Source: DASTPP01 sp035762175 (GTDB taxonomy: Bacteria > Myxococcota_A > Polyangia > Polyangiales > Polyangiaceae). From it: a stretch of 7,320 bases of DNA. Both the position numbers and the translations under genes were made by a program. The stretch covers positions 1 to 7,320 of the forward strand of contig DASTPP010000108.1 in assembly GCA_035762175.1 (NCBI GenBank). Reading direction: 5' to 3'. Below the pieces are notes generated by a model that did not search any database, was not told the origin of the DNA, and worked only from the letters and a program-made list of their open reading frames with translations. Shown here one piece after another: positions 6,297-7,320 of the stretch (position 1 is its first letter; each line of letters opens with the position of its first letter).

Positions 6297-6608
6297 ATGA
6301 ACCAAGTCGTGATTCCGTTGGTCGCTGGCCTCGCCTTCACCGCCTACTCGCTCACCGTCGTGGCGACGCAGGGGCTCGGCGCGCTAATTCCTTCGCACCT
6401 GTCCGACGGCTCGTTCGGCTGGCCCATGCAGGTGTTCACCGACTTGGTGCTGATGGCGGTGGGCTTCCTGGTGCTGGCCGCCCCCGACGCCCGCCGCCGC
6501 GGGATCACCCTCTGGCCGTACGTGCTCGCGACGCTGGCGCTCGGGTCGATCGGGATGCTGGCATACTACGTGCGCCGCGGGCTGAGCGGCGAGGCGCAGC
6601 GCGGCTGA
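6297..6608 (+). CDS. Small DUF2834-like membrane protein
   Basis: The protein has 103 residues and three probable membrane helices (about 5-25, 43-65, 75-97). The layout and the segment FTDLVLMAVGFLVL, then DARRRGITLWPYVLATLALG and a final YVRR, resemble the DUF2834 family: a conserved DL at the start of helix 2, an ARR motif in the loop, and a basic end after helix 3. Function in that family is unknown. The ATG at 6297 is preferred because the product begins directly before the first helix; an in-frame ATG at 6261 would add 12 non-hydrophobic residues. GAGGG sits only one base before the ATG, so it is too close to be a normal ribosome binding site and the start remains uncertain. Divergence from the MmyB-type regulator suggests control by it. 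Confidence 0.72.
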   Translation: MNQVVIPLVAGLAFTAYSLTVVATQGLGALIPSHLSDGSFGWPMQVFTDLVLMAVGFLVLAAPDARRRGITLWPYVLATLALGSIGMLAYYVRRGLSGEAQRG

Positions 6609-6630
6609 GCAGCGGCGCATGGCGCGGCCT

Positions 6631-6651
6631 CACCGCGCCCGAAGCGCGGTG
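6631..6651 (+). terminator. Hairpin 22 bases after the DUF2834-like gene
   Basis: CACCGCGC and GCGCGGTG form a perfect 8-bp stem with a 5-base loop (CCGAA). It lacks a U tract, so it may be a weak terminator or 3' stabiliser at the end of the rightward transcript, facing the rRNA operon terminator. Confidence 0.35.
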
Positions 6652-6711
6652 GACGCCGATGTCGGCCCTGACAAGCGTCGGGCCATCTCTTCGCGACGGC
6701 TACCCCGGGCG

Positions 6712-6730
6712 GACGAGCCCCGGGCGCGGG
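6712..6730. repeat. Right copy of a 19-bp direct repeat
   Basis: This matches 4471-4489 exactly and in the same orientation, and similarity stops on both sides. It lies in the non-coding stretch between the DUF2834-like gene and the rRNA terminator. It could be a recombination scar or a chance GC-rich match. Confidence 0.5.
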
Positions 6731-6779
6731 GCGCAGAAGCGACGGGGCCGACGAGCGTTCGCGCGGGCTACGAGAAGAC

Positions 6780-6823
6780 AAAAAAAGGAAAGCCCCGACA
6801 CGCGCGAGCGTGTCGAGGCTTCC
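6780..6823 (-). terminator. Intrinsic terminator of the rRNA operon
   Basis: Read leftward, GGAAGCCTCGACACGC pairs with GCGTGTCGGGGCTTTCC around the loop TCGC. That makes about 16 pairs with one bulged U and one U-G pair. Seven U residues follow (A run at 6780-6786). It begins 8 bases after the 5S 3' end, the classic position and form of a rho-independent rRNA terminator. Confidence 0.93.
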
Positions 6824-6831
6824 AAGAATAA

Positions 6832-6949
6832 CCCCGGCGGCGTCCTACTCTCCCACACGGCTTCCCGTGCAGTACCATCGGCTCCGAAAGGCTTGACTTC
6901 CGAGTTCGGGATGGGATCGGGTATGGCCCTTTCGATATCACCACCGGAA
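6832..6949 (-). rRNA. rrf: 5S ribosomal RNA
   Basis: The leftward strand shows the conserved 5S core: CCCGATCCCATCCCGAACTC, then GGAAGTCAAGCC, GCCGATGGTACTGC and GGGAGAGTAGGACG. The terminal helix closes perfectly, with CCGGUGG (6947-6941) pairing with CCGCCGG (6840-6834). That fixes the ends to within a few bases and gives about 118 nt, the normal size. The 5S RNA is part of the large ribosomal subunit. It follows the 23S gene by a 264-base spacer and is followed by the operon terminator. Confidence 0.96.
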
Positions 6950-7213
6950 ACTTGTTGGGCCGAAGACGAGAATGTGGTCGGGGCGAGCGCCCTGAGAGTG
7001 CCGAGCCCAACGCCCCTTTGCGAGCCAGTTTCCAGGCCCGGGCGGGTTGTGCTCGACGCTCTTAGCCCTCAACGTAAGGGGGGGCGCCTCCGACGCGTCC
7101 TGTGCGTGCCCGGCCGCCGCCCGGCGGGCCCATTGCTTGGGCCCGCGGGGGGCGAACCGCTTCGCGGCCCGGACCCCGAGCGCGAACGATTCGACGATGA
7201 TTGCCTTAGAGAT
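6950..7213 (-). other. 23S-5S internal transcribed spacer
   Basis: This 264-base spacer separates the 23S 3' end from 5S. I see no tRNA: no cloverleaf and no TTCRA arm in a fitting context. It is rather long and GC-rich, with one perfect hairpin (7124-7146). It should be transcribed and removed during rRNA processing. Confidence 0.75.
7124..7146 (-). other. Perfect hairpin in the 23S-5S spacer, possible processing site
   Basis: GCGGGCCCA (7124-7132) and TGGGCCCGC (7138-7146) make a perfect 9-bp stem with a 5-base loop. Such stems in pre-rRNA spacers can be cleaved by RNase III or slow other nucleases. The role is inferred; there is no U tract, so it is unlikely to terminate. Confidence 0.4.
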
Positions 7214-7320
7214 AGGTCAAGCCGCACGACCGATTAGTACCGGTCAGCTCCGCGGCTCCGTGAGTCGCCGCTTCCACACCCGGCCTATCGACCTCGTGGT
7301 CTACGAGGGGTCTTTAGGGG
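7214..7320 (-). rRNA. rrl: 23S ribosomal RNA, 3' end (partial)
   Basis: Read leftward, the sequence contains GTCGATAGGCCGGGTGTGGA, GGAGCTGACCGGTACTAATC and GGTCGTGCGGCTTGACC, the strongly conserved last hundred bases of bacterial 23S rRNA. By comparison with the E. coli end (GGCUUAACCUU), the mature 3' end falls near 7214. The rest of the gene, and presumably the 16S, lies beyond the right edge. This RNA holds the peptidyl transferase centre, which is not in this part. Confidence 0.95.

Noticed and set aside
6659..7237. 192-codon plus-strand frame over the 5S/23S spacer region
   Set aside because: It runs antisense through the terminator, 5S rRNA and spacer, so it is a chance open frame.

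Overview
The window is very GC-rich and looks like chromosome from a myxobacterium, most likely of the Polyangiales (Sorangium, Polyangium or a relative). This rests on the protein types: a Gly/Ala/Glu-repeat lipoprotein with a somatomedin-B-like cysteine module, a seven-repeat RCC1 lipoprotein, and a TPR/PEGA protein with two C-terminal membrane segments. The high GC makes nearly every frame open, so most long antisense frames are shadows of real genes.

Positions 1-4390 read leftward (minus strand) and encode cell-envelope proteins. A probable three-gene operon runs from a 129-aa protein of unknown function (4390-4001), through a TPR/PEGA membrane protein (3960-2935), to an RCC1-propeller lipoprotein (2924-1578), with gaps of 40 and 10 bases. 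After a 464-base gap comes a second secreted lipoprotein (1113 to beyond position 1). It has a PKD-like domain, a somatomedin-B-like cysteine cluster and a Gly-rich repeat tail, and its 3' end lies outside the window.

Positions 4440-6608 hold a different set of genes. First is a start-less rightward reading frame (about 4440-4649) that looks like the C-terminal remnant of another PEGA-type protein. Next is a MarC-family membrane protein (4674-5348, plus). Convergent with it is an XRE/MmyB-type transcriptional regulator (6207-5398, minus), which is divergent from a small DUF2834-like membrane protein (6297-6608, plus). The last two share an 89-base intergenic region and may form a regulator-target pair. 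A 19-bp exact direct repeat (4471-4489 and 6712-6730) brackets this block and could mark the edges of an inserted or rearranged segment.

Positions 6780-7320 are the end of an rRNA operon on the minus strand: the 23S rRNA 3' end, a spacer with a perfect hairpin, 5S rRNA and a strong intrinsic terminator. No clearly new defence, mobile or biosynthetic system is visible. The most distinctive items are the extracellular repeat proteins, the PEGA remnant and the flanking direct repeat.
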